Shown in pieces: positions 34,256 to 47,236 of a stretch of 64,000 bases of DNA. The stretch spans positions 1 to 64,000 of the forward strand of contig JAIDTT010000082.1 in assembly GCA_029060545.1 (NCBI GenBank), read 5' to 3'. Position numbers and translations under genes: made by a program. The notes below the pieces were generated by a model. That model was not told the origin of the DNA, ran no database searches, and was given only the letters and a program-made list of their open reading frames with translations. Numbering within the stretch: position 1 is the stretch's first letter; each line of letters opens with the position of its first letter. Source of the DNA: Paramuribaculum sp. GTDB lineage: Bacteria; Bacteroidota; Bacteroidia; Bacteroidales; Muribaculaceae.

Positions 34256-34939
34256 TCAGAGCCTTACAAGACGTGAGCCCGACACACCGAGCCGACTGGC
34301 TTCAGCGAGAGCCTCGCGCAGTATGGAGTCGTCGACTTCGGCCATACGCATCGATGTGGATGTAGGGAAGCGGTCGAAAAAAGGATTGTCGTGGAGATAA
34401 AGTTCCACACCTCGCACCTGACGCATCCCCTTTAGCGCCTTATAATAAGCCACTACCTTGGGTTCTACTCTTGGAAGCACCTTCACCACACGCCGACGGT
34501 CAGCCAGTTCCACCACCGCTATCACATGCCATCGGCGACGTACCGGCGCAGCGGACTCACGCTGGACGGCATCAGCCTTGTGGCTTATGGCGATATTGCG
34601 ACCGTGGGTATCGTTGATGCTTGCCATAATGGCCCGGAATATACGTCCGTGTGATGAGGTGTCCTGCAGCCCGTTGACGAGAATGAAATAATGTATCATC
34701 TCGTGGATTATCGTATCCTCCACCACGCGCTCAGGCAGATCCATAAGCGTGCTTACCCGAATCTCGAAATCATAGGCCTCACGACGCCCGTCGGGGAGCA
34801 GCCTCACCTTATATATACATTTACCTAAATATGTACGTGCCTGGGCAAGACGCATTCTCACTTTTGGGAGCCGGCCGCCGAACATACGGCGATTGAACTC
34901 ATCGTACCGCCCTTCTACAAAATCCTGATCGGGACGCAT
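34256..34939 (-). CDS. SprT-like zinc metalloprotease-domain protein
   Basis: A protein of 227 residues. The zinc site HEMIHYFI (about residue 80) with SHGRIFRAIMASIN downstream gives the HExxH...H pattern of SprT/Spartan domains. The N-terminal part (YDEFNRRMFGGRLPKVRMRL) is also typical. No C-terminal zinc ribbon is visible, so DNA-binding by that element is not expected. Spartan relatives cleave DNA-protein crosslinks; in bacteria the role is poorly known. It lies seven bases after the aminotransferase gene, probably in the same transcript. Confidence 0.88.
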   Translation of the reverse strand: MRPDQDFVEGRYDEFNRRMFGGRLPKVRMRLAQARTYLGKCIYKVRLLPDGRREAYDFEIRVSTLMDLPERVVEDTIIHEMIHYFILVNGLQDTSSHGRIFRAIMASINDTHGRNIAISHKADAVQRESAAPVRRRWHVIAVVELADRRRVVKVLPRVEPKVVAYYKALKGMRQVRGVELYLHDNPFFDRFPTSTSMRMAEVDDSILREALAEASRLGVSGSRLVRL

Positions 34940-34946
34940 ACGTCCG

Positions 34947-36158
34947 TCATTGAGCCGTCTGCGATGCCTGTTCGGCTTTCACCGCCTCGGCCAACTGACC
35001 GAGCGCCTTGAGCAGCTGCGTGCGGGGACACGCGATATTCAGGCGCATAAATCCGCGACCCTGAGTGCCGAACATCGCACCCGAATTGAGAGCCAGATGC
35101 GCTTTGTTGAGGAAGAATTGCTCTATCCATTCCTGATCGGGACTGAGACCTCGACAGTCGAGCCATATCAGGAACGAAGCCTGTGGACGCACCACTCGCA
35201 GCACAGGAGCGTTCTCCGCGAGGAAGCGCTCCGTAGCCTCGATATTCTCCTCGAGATACGACAGCAGTTCCTCAAGCCAAGGCTCACCATGCTTGTAGGC
35301 CGCCTCTGTAGCTTCGGTGGCGGTAAATAGAGGCGCGGAAAATTCGTTCACCTCCATCCAGTGATAAAAGTCGCGGCGCAGTTCCGGATTGAGAATAACC
35401 ATCCATGAGCTACCGAGACCAGGGATATTAAAGGTCTTCGAAGGCGCGCCGAAAGTAATAGACACTGCCGCGGCGTTATCGCTCACCGACGCAAACGGGA
35501 TATGACGTATACCGCCGAGCATAAGGTCGCCGTGGATCTCGTCGGATATCACGATCACATTGTATTTGCGGGCAAGGCGAGCCACCTCTTTCAGAGTGGC
35601 CTCATCCCACTGGATACCGACAGGATTGTGAGGATTGCAGAGTATCATCATACGCGGATGCTCTTCGGCAAAAATTCGTTCCAGACCTTCGAGATCCATA
35701 CGGTAACCTACGCCATCGGCAAGCGGCACGAGCGGATTCTCCACCACGATGCGACCGTTTCCTTCAGTGACATTGCGGAACGGATGATACACCGGCGGCT
35801 GTATCACCACCTTATCGCCCTTTTCCGTGAAGAAGTTGAGCACAAAAGCGATACCGCGCACCACTCCGGCCACGAACGCCATACTATCCGTAGGCACATC
35901 CCAACCGTGGCGGCGACGAAGCCAGTCGGCTACCGTAGCCCAATAATCGGCCGGCGGACAGCTATAGCCCAGCACCGGATTGGAAAAGCGCTGATTCAAA
36001 GCTCCGAGAATCTCCGGACACACAGCAAATTCCATATCGGCAATCCACATCGGGGTCACCGATCCGGCATCTACGCCGTAAAGTTCCACAAGCGAATCAT
36101 ACTTCATGGCGTGAGTGCCACGACGGTCAATTATAGTGTCGAAATTATATTTTCCCAT
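34947..36158 (-). CDS. MalY/PatB family PLP-dependent C-S lyase or aminotransferase
   Basis: A protein of 403 residues. MalY/PatB blocks: MKYDSLVELYGVDAGSVTPM, WIADMEFAVCPEI, LCNPHNPVGIQWD, VISDEIHGDLM and the PLP lysine in APSKTFNIPGLGSSW. Members are cystathionine beta-lyases or related C-S lyases; some also modulate regulators such as MalT in E. coli. The cystathionine reaction is the most likely. The start ATG at 36158 follows a promoter shared divergently with the Rel gene. Confidence 0.88.
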   Translation of the reverse strand: MGKYNFDTIIDRRGTHAMKYDSLVELYGVDAGSVTPMWIADMEFAVCPEILGALNQRFSNPVLGYSCPPADYWATVADWLRRRHGWDVPTDSMAFVAGVVRGIAFVLNFFTEKGDKVVIQPPVYHPFRNVTEGNGRIVVENPLVPLADGVGYRMDLEGLERIFAEEHPRMMILCNPHNPVGIQWDEATLKEVARLARKYNVIVISDEIHGDLMLGGIRHIPFASVSDNAAAVSITFGAPSKTFNIPGLGSSWMVILNPELRRDFYHWMEVNEFSAPLFTATEATEAAYKHGEPWLEELLSYLEENIEATERFLAENAPVLRVVRPQASFLIWLDCRGLSPDQEWIEQFFLNKAHLALNSGAMFGTQGRGFMRLNIACPRTQLLKALGQLAEAVKAEQASQTAQ

Positions 36159-36193
36159 GTCGGTCGGTATTGCCTTTACTAAAAAATTTTACA

Positions 36194-36241
36194 CAAAGAT
36201 ACTGAATTATTGCCTATCTTCGTCAAATTTGCGTAATTTTG
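36194..36241. promoter_or_regulatory. Divergent promoters between the malY-like and rel genes
   Basis: On the minus strand TATCTTTG (36194-36201) with TTTG 22 bases upstream serves the malY-like gene. On the plus strand TAATTTTG (36234-36241) with ATTG 21 bases upstream serves the rel gene 18 bases on. The two promoters overlap head to head, so their activities may interfere. Confidence 0.7.
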
Positions 36242-36259
36242 TGAAACAACTATCGCCCT

Positions 36260-38491
36260 ATGGATACCGAAAGAAATCCTAACACCACCGCCGAGGAAGA
36301 AGCTCTGATCGAACACGAGTTTCAAGACCTGCTCAATGGCTATATCAATAGCAATCACCGCAAGAAAGTGGAGATAATAGAGCGCGCCTATCACTTTGCC
36401 AAGAAAGCTCACGGAGGCATACGCCGCCGGTCAGGCGAACCGTATATACTCCATCCTATTGCTGTGGCCAAAATCGCCTCACGCGAGATAGGACTCGGAT
36501 CCACATCGATCTGTGCCGCGCTGCTCCATGACGTCGTGGAGGACACCGACTACACCGTCGAGGACATCTCGCGCCACTTCGGTCCTAAGATTGCCGAGCT
36601 TGTAAGCGGCCTCACCAAGATCTCCGGCGGCATATTCGGCGACAAAGCATCCCTGCAGGCCGAAAACTTCCGGAAGCTCCTGCTCACCATGTCGGAGGAT
36701 ATCCGAGTGGTTCTGATCAAGATGGCCGACCGTCTGCACAATATGCGCACACTCGGCTCCATGGCTCCCAACAAGCAGTACAAAATCGCCGGCGAGACCC
36801 TTTACATCTACGCTCCTCTGGCATATCGCCTCGGCCTCTTCAATATCAAGACCGAACTTGAAGATCTCAGTTTCAAATACGAGCATCCTCAGGCATATCA
36901 GGAGATAGCCGATCAACTTCGGGCCTCGGAAGAACGCCGTCAGGCCGTATACTCCGACTTCTCCGCGCCCATACTCGAGCGCCTCAACGGCATGAACCTC
37001 AAGTATGAGGCGAAAGCCCGGGTGAAGTCCGTCTACTCCATCTGGCGCAAGATGGAGACCAAGAAAATTCCATTCAAGGAGGTCTACGACCTCTACGCAG
37101 TGCGTATCATCTTCGACTGTCCGGATCCCTCCGCCGAAAAGACCGTGGCTTGGAACATCTATGCCGCCATTACCGACCTCTACAAGCTCCATCCCGAGCG
37201 AACTCGCGATTGGATCAACACGCCGAAAGGCAACGGCTACCAAGCCCTCCACCTCACCGTAATGGGCCCCGACGGCAACTGGATAGAGGTACAGATACGC
37301 TCACGCCGCATGGACGAGATCGCTGAAAAGGGCTTTGCCGCCCATTGGAAATATAAAGTTGGCGAAGGCGAGGAAGAGACAGAACTCCATGCATGGCTCG
37401 CAACCATCAAGGATATTCTCGACGACCCGACACCCGACGCGGTCGACTTCCTCGACACCGTAAAACTCAACCTCTTCGCAGCGGAGATAGTAGTGTTCAC
37501 CCCCAAAGGCGAACTCATCACCTTACCCCAGAAAGCTACAGTAATCGACGTGGCCTTCACCCTCCACTCCGAACTTGGCTCGCATTGCATCGCCGGCAAA
37601 GTCAATCATAAACTCGTACCTCTTAGCTATCGTCTCAACAGCGGCGATCAGGTAGAGATTCTCACATCCAAGTCCCAGACTCCGAAACCCGAGTGGGAGC
37701 AGTTCATGGCCTCGGCCAAAGCCCGCACGCGCCTGCGCCGAGCCCTCCGTGCCGAAGTTGCACCCGACATCGAGAAAGGCAAGGAGATACTTGCCCGATT
37801 CCTTGAAAGAGCCCAGGTAGAGGCCACCAACGAGGTCATCACCAAGATGATGGCATTTTACAAGATCCCTACTCGCGACGATCTGTATATGCGGCTCGGC
37901 ACCGGGTCCCTCTCTCTTGAGGGCTATATACTCAAAGACTCCCCCACTACCTCACCGAGCCTTCTCAAAAAGATATTCCGCATCGGCACCTCCAAAAAGG
38001 CTACAGCAGAAACTACCCCGGCGCCTCCCAAGCCGAAGATCAACCCGAAGGAGGTGTACAAGCTCCATATCACCGGTGAAGGTCAGAACTTCGTGTTCGC
38101 GCCCTGCTGCCGACCGGTGCCCGGCGACGACGTGATGGGATTTATCAACGACGACGGCGACCTCGAAGTACACTCCCTCTCGTGCCCCCGTGCACAGGTT
38201 CTTAAGGCAGGCTACGGCCCGCGCATCGTGGCCACCCAGTGGGAATCCGTACAGAAGTCCATGCCCGCAACCATCGTAGTGGAAGGTGTCGACCGCCACG
38301 GAGTACTCCACGAACTCACAGGCATAATATCCAACCAGCTCAATATCGACATCCGTGCACTCAACATCTCTACCCATGCCGAAGTATTCGAATGCCGGCT
38401 CGACGTACTCGTGCACAACACCGGCGACATAGCCGCCCTCTGCGCCAAGCTCAAGAAAATCGACGGAGTGCAGAGCGCCGTCCGCCATTAA
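36260..38491 (+). CDS. Bifunctional (p)ppGpp synthetase/hydrolase, RelA/SpoT family
   Basis: A protein of 743 residues. The HD hydrolase domain (about 45-200) is intact, with HPIAVAKIA and ALLHDVVEDTDYT. The synthetase domain (about 235-350) has YAVRIIFDCPDP and GNGYQALHLTVMGPDG. Next come a TGS domain (about 405-465, VVFTPKGELITLPQKATVID) and a C-terminal ACT domain (about 670-743, VEGVDRHGVLHELTGII). It makes and degrades the stringent-response alarmone, probably ribosome-associated. It has its own promoter; the 7TM-HD gene follows after 18 bases. Confidence 0.94.
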   Translation: MDTERNPNTTAEEEALIEHEFQDLLNGYINSNHRKKVEIIERAYHFAKKAHGGIRRRSGEPYILHPIAVAKIASREIGLGSTSICAALLHDVVEDTDYTVEDISRHFGPKIAELVSGLTKISGGIFGDKASLQAENFRKLLLTMSEDIRVVLIKMADRLHNMRTLGSMAPNKQYKIAGETLYIYAPLAYRLGLFNIKTELEDLSFKYEHPQAYQEIADQLRASEERRQAVYSDFSAPILERLNGMNLKYEAKARVKSVYSIWRKMETKKIPFKEVYDLYAVRIIFDCPDPSAEKTVAWNIYAAITDLYKLHPERTRDWINTPKGNGYQALHLTVMGPDGNWIEVQIRSRRMDEIAEKGFAAHWKYKVGEGEEETELHAWLATIKDILDDPTPDAVDFLDTVKLNLFAAEIVVFTPKGELITLPQKATVIDVAFTLHSELGSHCIAGKVNHKLVPLSYRLNSGDQVEILTSKSQTPKPEWEQFMASAKARTRLRRALRAEVAPDIEKGKEILARFLERAQVEATNEVITKMMAFYKIPTRDDLYMRLGTGSLSLEGYILKDSPTTSPSLLKKIFRIGTSKKATAETTPAPPKPKINPKEVYKLHITGEGQNFVFAPCCRPVPGDDVMGFINDDGDLEVHSLSCPRAQVLKAGYGPRIVATQWESVQKSMPATIVVEGVDRHGVLHELTGIISNQLNIDIRALNISTHAEVFECRLDVLVHNTGDIAALCAKLKKIDGVQSAVRH

Positions 38492-38509
38492 CAATCACCT
38501 TACAAGCCA

Positions 38510-40558
38510 ATGAAGCGACCCAAGATAGAAGACCTGCGCCGTCCGTCGGTGATCCACGCGCTGATGTTCGCAGCGGCGGTCATACTCCTGTTCCTCGCCA
38601 TACCGTCAGCCGAGACCGACGGTTACGAGTACACCGTGGGGCGACCGTGGAACTATGATGCTCTTGTGGCCAACATTGATATCGAGCTCTTCCGCGATCC
38701 CGAGACTCAGAAGCATCTCGAGGATTCAATGAAAGCCAACGCCGAAAAGGTATATTACCGCAACGACGATATCGCCGAAGAGGTAATCCACGACTTCAGC
38801 AATGCCCTGTATAATGTCGACGAACTCCGCAACGCCGGCGCTTTCCGCCGTCGTCTCATCGAGAATCTGCGACAGATCTACGCACAGGGCATCATCGCCC
38901 TCGACGAGTCGGGCGACAAGATGCCGCCCATGATAAGTATGCGCACATCCGACAACGGCCGCACGCCCAATCAGCCCACATCTTCATTCTACACCTTCGC
39001 GTCAGCCCACTCCGATATGCAGCAGATGCTAAATTCGCAACCCGATCTGCGCGAAGCCCTTTCCGGCATAAGTCTCAATCCGCGCCCCAACATCCTCCCC
39101 GACTCGGTGATGACAAGTATGGAGTTGCGCAATATCGAGGCATTCGCCCGTTCACCCATCGGTATGGTACCGCGTGGCGAGACCATCATCGACCGTGGCG
39201 AGATAGTCACTCCGCGTGCCGCCCAGATTATATCCACCTACGAGAAGAAACTCGAGCGACAGGGTCTCACCGCCGACTATGGCCTCGACCTCAGCGCACT
39301 CGGATCACTTCTGGTCATAGCATCGCTCATGCTCATGCTCTTCGCCTACGTCTACATCTTCCGCCCCGATTACTATAAGAACAATCGCATACTGGCGCTA
39401 CTCACCATCATGGTGGTAGCTTTCACATTCTTCGCAGCCATACTCAACGGCTCCTTCGAGCGCGGAATATACCTCGTGCCCATCACCATAGTACCGATAG
39501 TGCTCGTAGTATTCCTCGACTCCCGCACAGCATTCTTCACATATATCACTACCGTACTGCTGTGTGCCGTGATCACCCACTATATGTGGGACTTCATACT
39601 CATCCAGACCCTCGCCGGATTTGTAGCCATGGCCTCAATCCGCGAACTCAGCAAGCGTTCGCAACTTCTGGTAGCCGCACTGCTCGTATTCGCGGCCTAC
39701 ACCATAGCTTACATATCCATCACACTGATGACCACCGGTAGCCCCTCCAACATCGAGAGCGGTATGCTCGGCGCACTTGGCATCAACGCCCTCCTCATAT
39801 CATTTGCTTATGTAGTGATATTCCTCATCGAGAAAGCATTCGGATTCATATCCCGCGTCACTCTCGTAGAGCTATCCGACATCAATCATCCCCTCCTCCA
39901 CGAGCTCTCGCAGGAATGTCCGGGCACCTTCCAGCATTCTATGGCCGTGAGCAATATGGCCGCGGCGGCAGCTGCCAAGATCGGCGCCAACGTACAGCTC
40001 GTCCGCACAGGCGCACTCTATCACGACATAGGCAAGACAGCCAATCCCGCCTTCTTCACCGAAAATCAGCGCGGCATCAATCCACACGAAGCACTCACAC
40101 CACACCAAAGCGCCAAGATCGTCATAGACCATATCCACGAAGGCCTGCGCAAAGCCGAGAAAGCGAAGCTTCCTCCCCGTCTGCGCGATTTCATCTCCGA
40201 GCACCACGGCCGCGGCAAAGCCCGATACTTCTATAATACATATTGCAATCAGCACCCCAACGAGGAAGTAGATCCGGCACCCTTCACCTATCCCGGTCCG
40301 AATCCGCGCAGCGTGGAGACATCGATAATGATGATGGCCGATGCCGTGGAAGCCGCCTCACGCTCACTCAAGGAGCATACCCCTGAAGCCATAAGCGCAC
40401 TCGTCAACAAGATCATCGACTCGCAGGTGGCCGAAGGGCTCCACAACGACTCCCCCATCTCCTTCCGCGACATCAGCGAGATAAAGCGCTCGTTCGAGTC
40501 TACGCTCCGCACCATGTATCATTCACGCATTTCCTATCCCGAATTGGCCCGTAAATAA
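38510..40558 (+). CDS. 7TM-HD family phosphohydrolase (PgpH-like)
   Basis: A protein of 682 residues. One N-terminal membrane segment precedes an extracytoplasmic 7TMR-HDED domain (about 45-260) and seven membrane segments (about 265-455). The C-terminal HD domain has FQHSMAVSNMAAAAA, the HD pair in GALYHDIGKTANP and DFISEHHGRGK. In Listeria the relative PgpH hydrolyses c-di-AMP; the same activity is inferred here. Placed directly after rel, it would put two nucleotide-messenger enzymes in one transcript. Confidence 0.9.
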   Translation: MKRPKIEDLRRPSVIHALMFAAAVILLFLAIPSAETDGYEYTVGRPWNYDALVANIDIELFRDPETQKHLEDSMKANAEKVYYRNDDIAEEVIHDFSNALYNVDELRNAGAFRRRLIENLRQIYAQGIIALDESGDKMPPMISMRTSDNGRTPNQPTSSFYTFASAHSDMQQMLNSQPDLREALSGISLNPRPNILPDSVMTSMELRNIEAFARSPIGMVPRGETIIDRGEIVTPRAAQIISTYEKKLERQGLTADYGLDLSALGSLLVIASLMLMLFAYVYIFRPDYYKNNRILALLTIMVVAFTFFAAILNGSFERGIYLVPITIVPIVLVVFLDSRTAFFTYITTVLLCAVITHYMWDFILIQTLAGFVAMASIRELSKRSQLLVAALLVFAAYTIAYISITLMTTGSPSNIESGMLGALGINALLISFAYVVIFLIEKAFGFISRVTLVELSDINHPLLHELSQECPGTFQHSMAVSNMAAAAAAKIGANVQLVRTGALYHDIGKTANPAFFTENQRGINPHEALTPHQSAKIVIDHIHEGLRKAEKAKLPPRLRDFISEHHGRGKARYFYNTYCNQHPNEEVDPAPFTYPGPNPRSVETSIMMMADAVEAASRSLKEHTPEAISALVNKIIDSQVAEGLHNDSPISFRDISEIKRSFESTLRTMYHSRISYPELARK

Positions 40559-40590
40559 TCTCCACAGGGCTTTCATACGTTATATAATAT

Positions 40591-41124
40591 ATGTCGATAT
40601 TCTTCACCATACTTACAATATGCGCCGTAGCCGCCTCATTGGCAGGCGTATTTCTGTCGTGGCGCTGGAGTGCCATACCCGCGTGGCTTGCGATCGTGCC
40701 TATGTACTTCATCGACGGCCGGCCCGTCACCGGCTCCACACTCCTCTTCTGGGGCGTAGCATGCGCCATAGCGCTCGGCATCAACGTCCTCCTTCCGCAG
40801 CCCGTAGTACGCAGCCGGGTAGGAATGCCTTATATGGTAGTAGGCGCACTCGCTGGTGCATTTGCCGGGATGCTCATGCCCCTGCAACAGGCCGGAATGA
40901 TACTCGGCGCCGTAGCAGGCCTGCTGCTCGGAGCCATAGCTTATAGCCGTACCCCCGCAAGCTCTGCCAAAGGGCTCCTCTTCCCCACACGCCGGTGGTT
41001 CAACTATACCTGTGCCAAGGGATTCCCCGTCGTTGTGACCATAGCCACAGCAGCTATCGCAATAATGGCGGTAGTCCGTATCTCTTACACCACGGTTACA
41101 TCGATCTCTTCTATTGCGGTATGA
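40591..41124 (+). CDS. Hypothetical multi-pass membrane protein
   Basis: A protein of 177 residues with about five membrane segments (around 5-25, 28-42, 50-68, 80-118, 148-168) and small Gly/Ala-rich helices (VVGALAGAFAGMLMPLQQAG). No catalytic motif is visible and the family is not recognised, beyond its likeness to small conserved Bacteroidales membrane proteins. The stop overlaps the DUF4919 start by four bases, so the two are cotranslated. Confidence 0.75.
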   Translation: MSIFFTILTICAVAASLAGVFLSWRWSAIPAWLAIVPMYFIDGRPVTGSTLLFWGVACAIALGINVLLPQPVVRSRVGMPYMVVGALAGAFAGMLMPLQQAGMILGAVAGLLLGAIAYSRTPASSAKGLLFPTRRWFNYTCAKGFPVVVTIATAAIAIMAVVRISYTTVTSISSIAV

Positions 41125-41837
41125 AACGAATCCTGCTTCTACTACTTCTGGCGGTAATAAGCATCGGCGCTTCAGCCGAGACCACCATATTCGACCGTAT
41201 CAAGCGCACACGGCCTGATTTTGCCGAGATAAAAAAGCAGATCAACGACCGCACTTCGGATTACTACTATCCTCGTCTCATGGAGGAGTATCTACGCAAC
41301 GATACCCTCATGAAACTCGACAAATACCGATACCTATACCTCGGCTACTCCCTCCAGGAAGACTACAACCCCTACCGTGAACCGGCATTCACCAACCTCA
41401 CCGCCAACACTGTCACACCGGCCAACATGACTTCAACCCAGTGCGACACAATAATACACTACGCCAATCTCGCGCTCGAAGACAATCCGTTTGACCTCCA
41501 GCAGATGGCCGTACTCATTTCCGCCCTGCGCCAGCGTGGACGCACCGGTCTGGCCGACATCTGGCAGTATAAATTCAACTACATCCTTATGGCAATCGTA
41601 TCCACCGGCACAGGTCTCGACGAAGATAACGCCTGGTACGTGATCGAGCCACAACACGAGTATATCCTCCTGAATATGATGGGATATACCGTCACCAACC
41701 ATCTCTTCTACGAGCCGGCATTCGAATACCTCACCGTAGTCGACGCTCGGGGAGCCAATGCCGACGGATTCTATTTCAACATTAAGCATCTGCTCGAGGA
41801 ATACTACCGGAAATTCCCCGACGATCTCAACGACTAA
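41121..41837 (+). CDS. DUF4919 family exported protein
   Basis: A protein of 238 residues from the ATG at 41121, overlapping the previous stop (ATGA); the earlier track start lies inside that gene. The signal peptide ends IGASAET. DUF4919 features: SDYYYPRLMEEYLRNDTLMK, then YRYLYLGYSLQEDYNPYREP and the C-terminal GFYFNIKHLLEEYYRKF. It is a Bacteroidales-specific periplasmic or surface family of unknown function. It lies 42 bases before the beta-galactosidase gene. Confidence 0.88.
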   Translation: MKRILLLLLLAVISIGASAETTIFDRIKRTRPDFAEIKKQINDRTSDYYYPRLMEEYLRNDTLMKLDKYRYLYLGYSLQEDYNPYREPAFTNLTANTVTPANMTSTQCDTIIHYANLALEDNPFDLQQMAVLISALRQRGRTGLADIWQYKFNYILMAIVSTGTGLDEDNAWYVIEPQHEYILLNMMGYTVTNHLFYEPAFEYLTVVDARGANADGFYFNIKHLLEEYYRKFPDDLND

Positions 41838-44995
<3,158 letters not shown>

Positions 44996-44996
<1 letters not shown>

Positions 44997-46252
44997 TGAA
45001 TACCACGACCGCACTTACCCGCTCCGATATTGAAATCATGGCTCCCGTAGGGAGTTACGAATCCCTCTACGCCGCCATCGATGCAGGCGCCAACGCCGTC
45101 TACTTCGGCGTCGAAGGACTCAATATGCGCGCCCGTTCGTCGGTCAACTTCACCCTCGACGACCTGCACCGTATAGCCGCCATCGCTTCCGAGCGTGGCG
45201 TCAAGACATACCTCACGGTCAACACCATAATCTACGACGATGATATCCCCACCTGCCGCGCCGTGATCGATGCCGCGCGGCAGGCGGGCATCACCGCCAT
45301 CATAGCATCCGACATAGCTGCCATCACATACGCCCGCTCAATCGGTGTCGAAGTGCATATATCCACACAATTGAGCATCAGCAACATCGAAGCCGTGCGC
45401 TTCTACTCCGCGTTTGCCGACGTAGTAGTGCTCGCCCGCGAGCTCTCGCTCGATCAGGTAGCCGCCATCCACCACGCCATCATCGACGAAGACATACGCG
45501 GCCCCAAAGGCGAACTCGTGCAGATCGAAATGTTCTGCCACGGAGCCCTATGCATGGCCGTAAGCGGTAAGTGCTACCTCAGCCTCCACCAGATGAACTC
45601 CTCCGCCAACCGCGGAGCCTGCACCCAGATCTGCCGGCGCAGCTACCGCGTCACCGACCTTGAGACAGGCGACGAACTCCAGGTCGACAACAAATACATC
45701 ATGTCGCCAAAAGACCTAAAGACCATCCACTTCCTTCCCCGCATGCTCCAGGCCGGAGTGAGAGTACTCAAGATCGAAGGACGCGCCCGCGGCCCCGAAT
45801 ACGTAAGCATCGCCGTGCGGTGCTACTCCGAAGCCGTCGAAGCCATCTGCTCCGGCACATACTCCGACGAGAAAGTAGCCGGATGGGATGAGCAGCTCAC
45901 CAAAATCTTCAATCGCGGATTCTGGGATGGCTACTACCTCGGCCAGCGCCTCGGCGAGTGGTCAGCCAAATACGGCTCCTCCGCCACCCGCGTCAAGCGC
46001 TACGCAGCCAAGGGCGTGCGTTACTTCTCGCGCCTCGGCGTAGCCGAATTTTACGTCGAGAGCGGCAGCGTGCGCGTAGGCGACGAAATCATCATCACCG
46101 GCCCCACCACAGGCGCCTTGATACTCACCGTCGACGAATTGCGCGTCGATCTCAAGCCAGTCGAAGAAGCCACCAAAGGCCAGAGCTTCTCCATCGCCGT
46201 CCCATCCAAGATCCGCCCCTCCGACCGCCTCTACGTCTGGGATCCCAAATAA
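44996..46252 (+). CDS. Peptidase U32 family protein (TrhP/YegQ-like)
   Basis: A protein of 418 residues. The U32 signature EMFCHGALCMAVSGKCYLSL is intact, followed by NRGACTQICRRSYRV, which together supply the conserved cysteines. The N-terminal barrel opens EIMAPVGSYESLYAAIDAGA. In E. coli the relatives TrhP/YegQ act in 5-hydroxyuridine formation in tRNA rather than as proteases; I infer that role. The C-terminal beta-barrel extension is present, with normal length. The TAATG overlap ties its translation to the beta-galactosidase gene. Confidence 0.88.
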
Positions 46253-46262
46253 TCCCACCTCA

Positions 46263-46820
46263 TTATTTTTGCGAATTACGACACTCGATGCGCCCGCGTG
46301 TCATCTGTTCGCGTATCCCTCCACACTCAACAAAGTCCGCTTTAGCCCTCTCTATCAACTTACGCAGAAATACATCGGCCTGATGAATCAGAGTCACCGC
46401 CAGATTAGCAGCCATCTCTGCAGTGCACTTATCGAACAAATCTCGATAAAATGCCGAGTCATTATTGGCGCAGCATAGTCTCCGCAACTTGTCAAGCCGC
46501 TGATTTCCCATTTGCCATAGAGAAAGATTGTTGACTCGCAGATAATCTTCAAAATCCAGCAACAACTCCTGAAGCGACGCCTTGGCCACATTCAGAAGCT
46601 TGATTTCCGTTTCCCGCGAAGTAGTAGAAGCCACACATCCCTCAGCAATATTCTGCTTACCACTTCTGGCAGCCTGAACCATTTGATCAATAGTGCGGTC
46701 ACCTATCGACAGATATTTGCGCGTAAATAGCACCGTCACATCATAGATGCATTCCGCCTTCTAAAAAGCAATCAGATCGCGAAAATTACCGCGCAGTGGC
46801 AGAAAAGATGGCTTAGTCAT
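46263..46820 (-). pseudogene. Four-helix-bundle protein (TIGR02436/S23 type) interrupted by an amber codon
   Basis: The track shows only the part from a GTG at 46739, but the true family start lies upstream. From the ATG at 46820 the frame reads MTKPSFLPLRGNFRDLIAF, then TAG (46761-46763), then KAECIYDVTVLFTRKY and DRTIDQMVQAARSGKQNIAE. Family members have Gln at that position (the YQKA motif), so a CAG-to-TAG change is the likely lesion. Everything downstream to the stop is intact, as is the promoter. Without readthrough the first helix is lost. The family occurs in 23S rRNA intervening sequences and near mobile regions; its function is unclear. Confidence 0.85.
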
Positions 46821-46902
46821 ATCGGTTATAGGTCTTATTGGTCCAATTAGCCTTATTAGTCTTATAATCTGCAAACTTAGTCAAATTTAGCGAGCCTCCA
46901 AA
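46821..46902 (-). promoter_or_regulatory. Promoter and decamer-repeat leader of the four-helix-bundle gene
   Basis: The -7 box TAAGTTTG (minus strand, 46872-46879) has TTTG exactly 19 bases upstream (46899-46902), a perfect Bacteroidota promoter. The leader between it and the ATG consists of imperfect ten-base units (GACTAATAAG, GCTAATTGGA, CCAATAAGAC). The promoter survives although the gene is broken. This begins a 416-base gap (46821-47236). Confidence 0.7.
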
Positions 46903-46945
46903 ACAAAAAATCTCCTTTGGCTTGCCTCACAAATTTTTGTCCCGG

Positions 46946-47095
46946 AAGCGAACTTCAGTTCGCTTAAAGCCACACCCTTAACTTTTCTCCGGTTTCCACA
47001 ACATCGCAGGGAACATCGCTTCGCGATGTAGCAGATTCCCAGCCGATTGTAGGGATGTACCCTGGTACATCCTCCTTTTCCGCATCCACCATTTC
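46946..47095. repeat. Dispersed hairpin repeat, copy B
   Basis: Starts with AAGCGAAC-TTCA-GTTCGCTT (46946-46965). It then matches copy A: ACATCGC-TTC-GCGATGT (47013-47029), GCAGATT, TTGTAGGGATG and GGATGTACC-CT-GGTACATCC (47053-47072), ending TCCTCCTTTTC. The T-A pair here replaces the C-G pair of copy A in the same stem. Nothing else is visible between it and the lipoprotein gene end at 47237. Confidence 0.75.
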
Positions 47096-47236
47096 AGCAC
47101 CCCCATCAATCCTGCATCCCGCAATTGAGCATCTTGTACCTTCAGAAGGGCAGGCGCCTCTTCATATATCACTACCTATTACTCCACCACAGGGACGTCT
47201 ATATGCAAATCCTCACACACTTTCGCACTGATTTCA

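Noticed and set aside
34256-34939. SprT-like gene as part of a defence or toxin system
   Set aside because: It is a common Bacteroidales housekeeping-type gene and its neighbours show no defence context.
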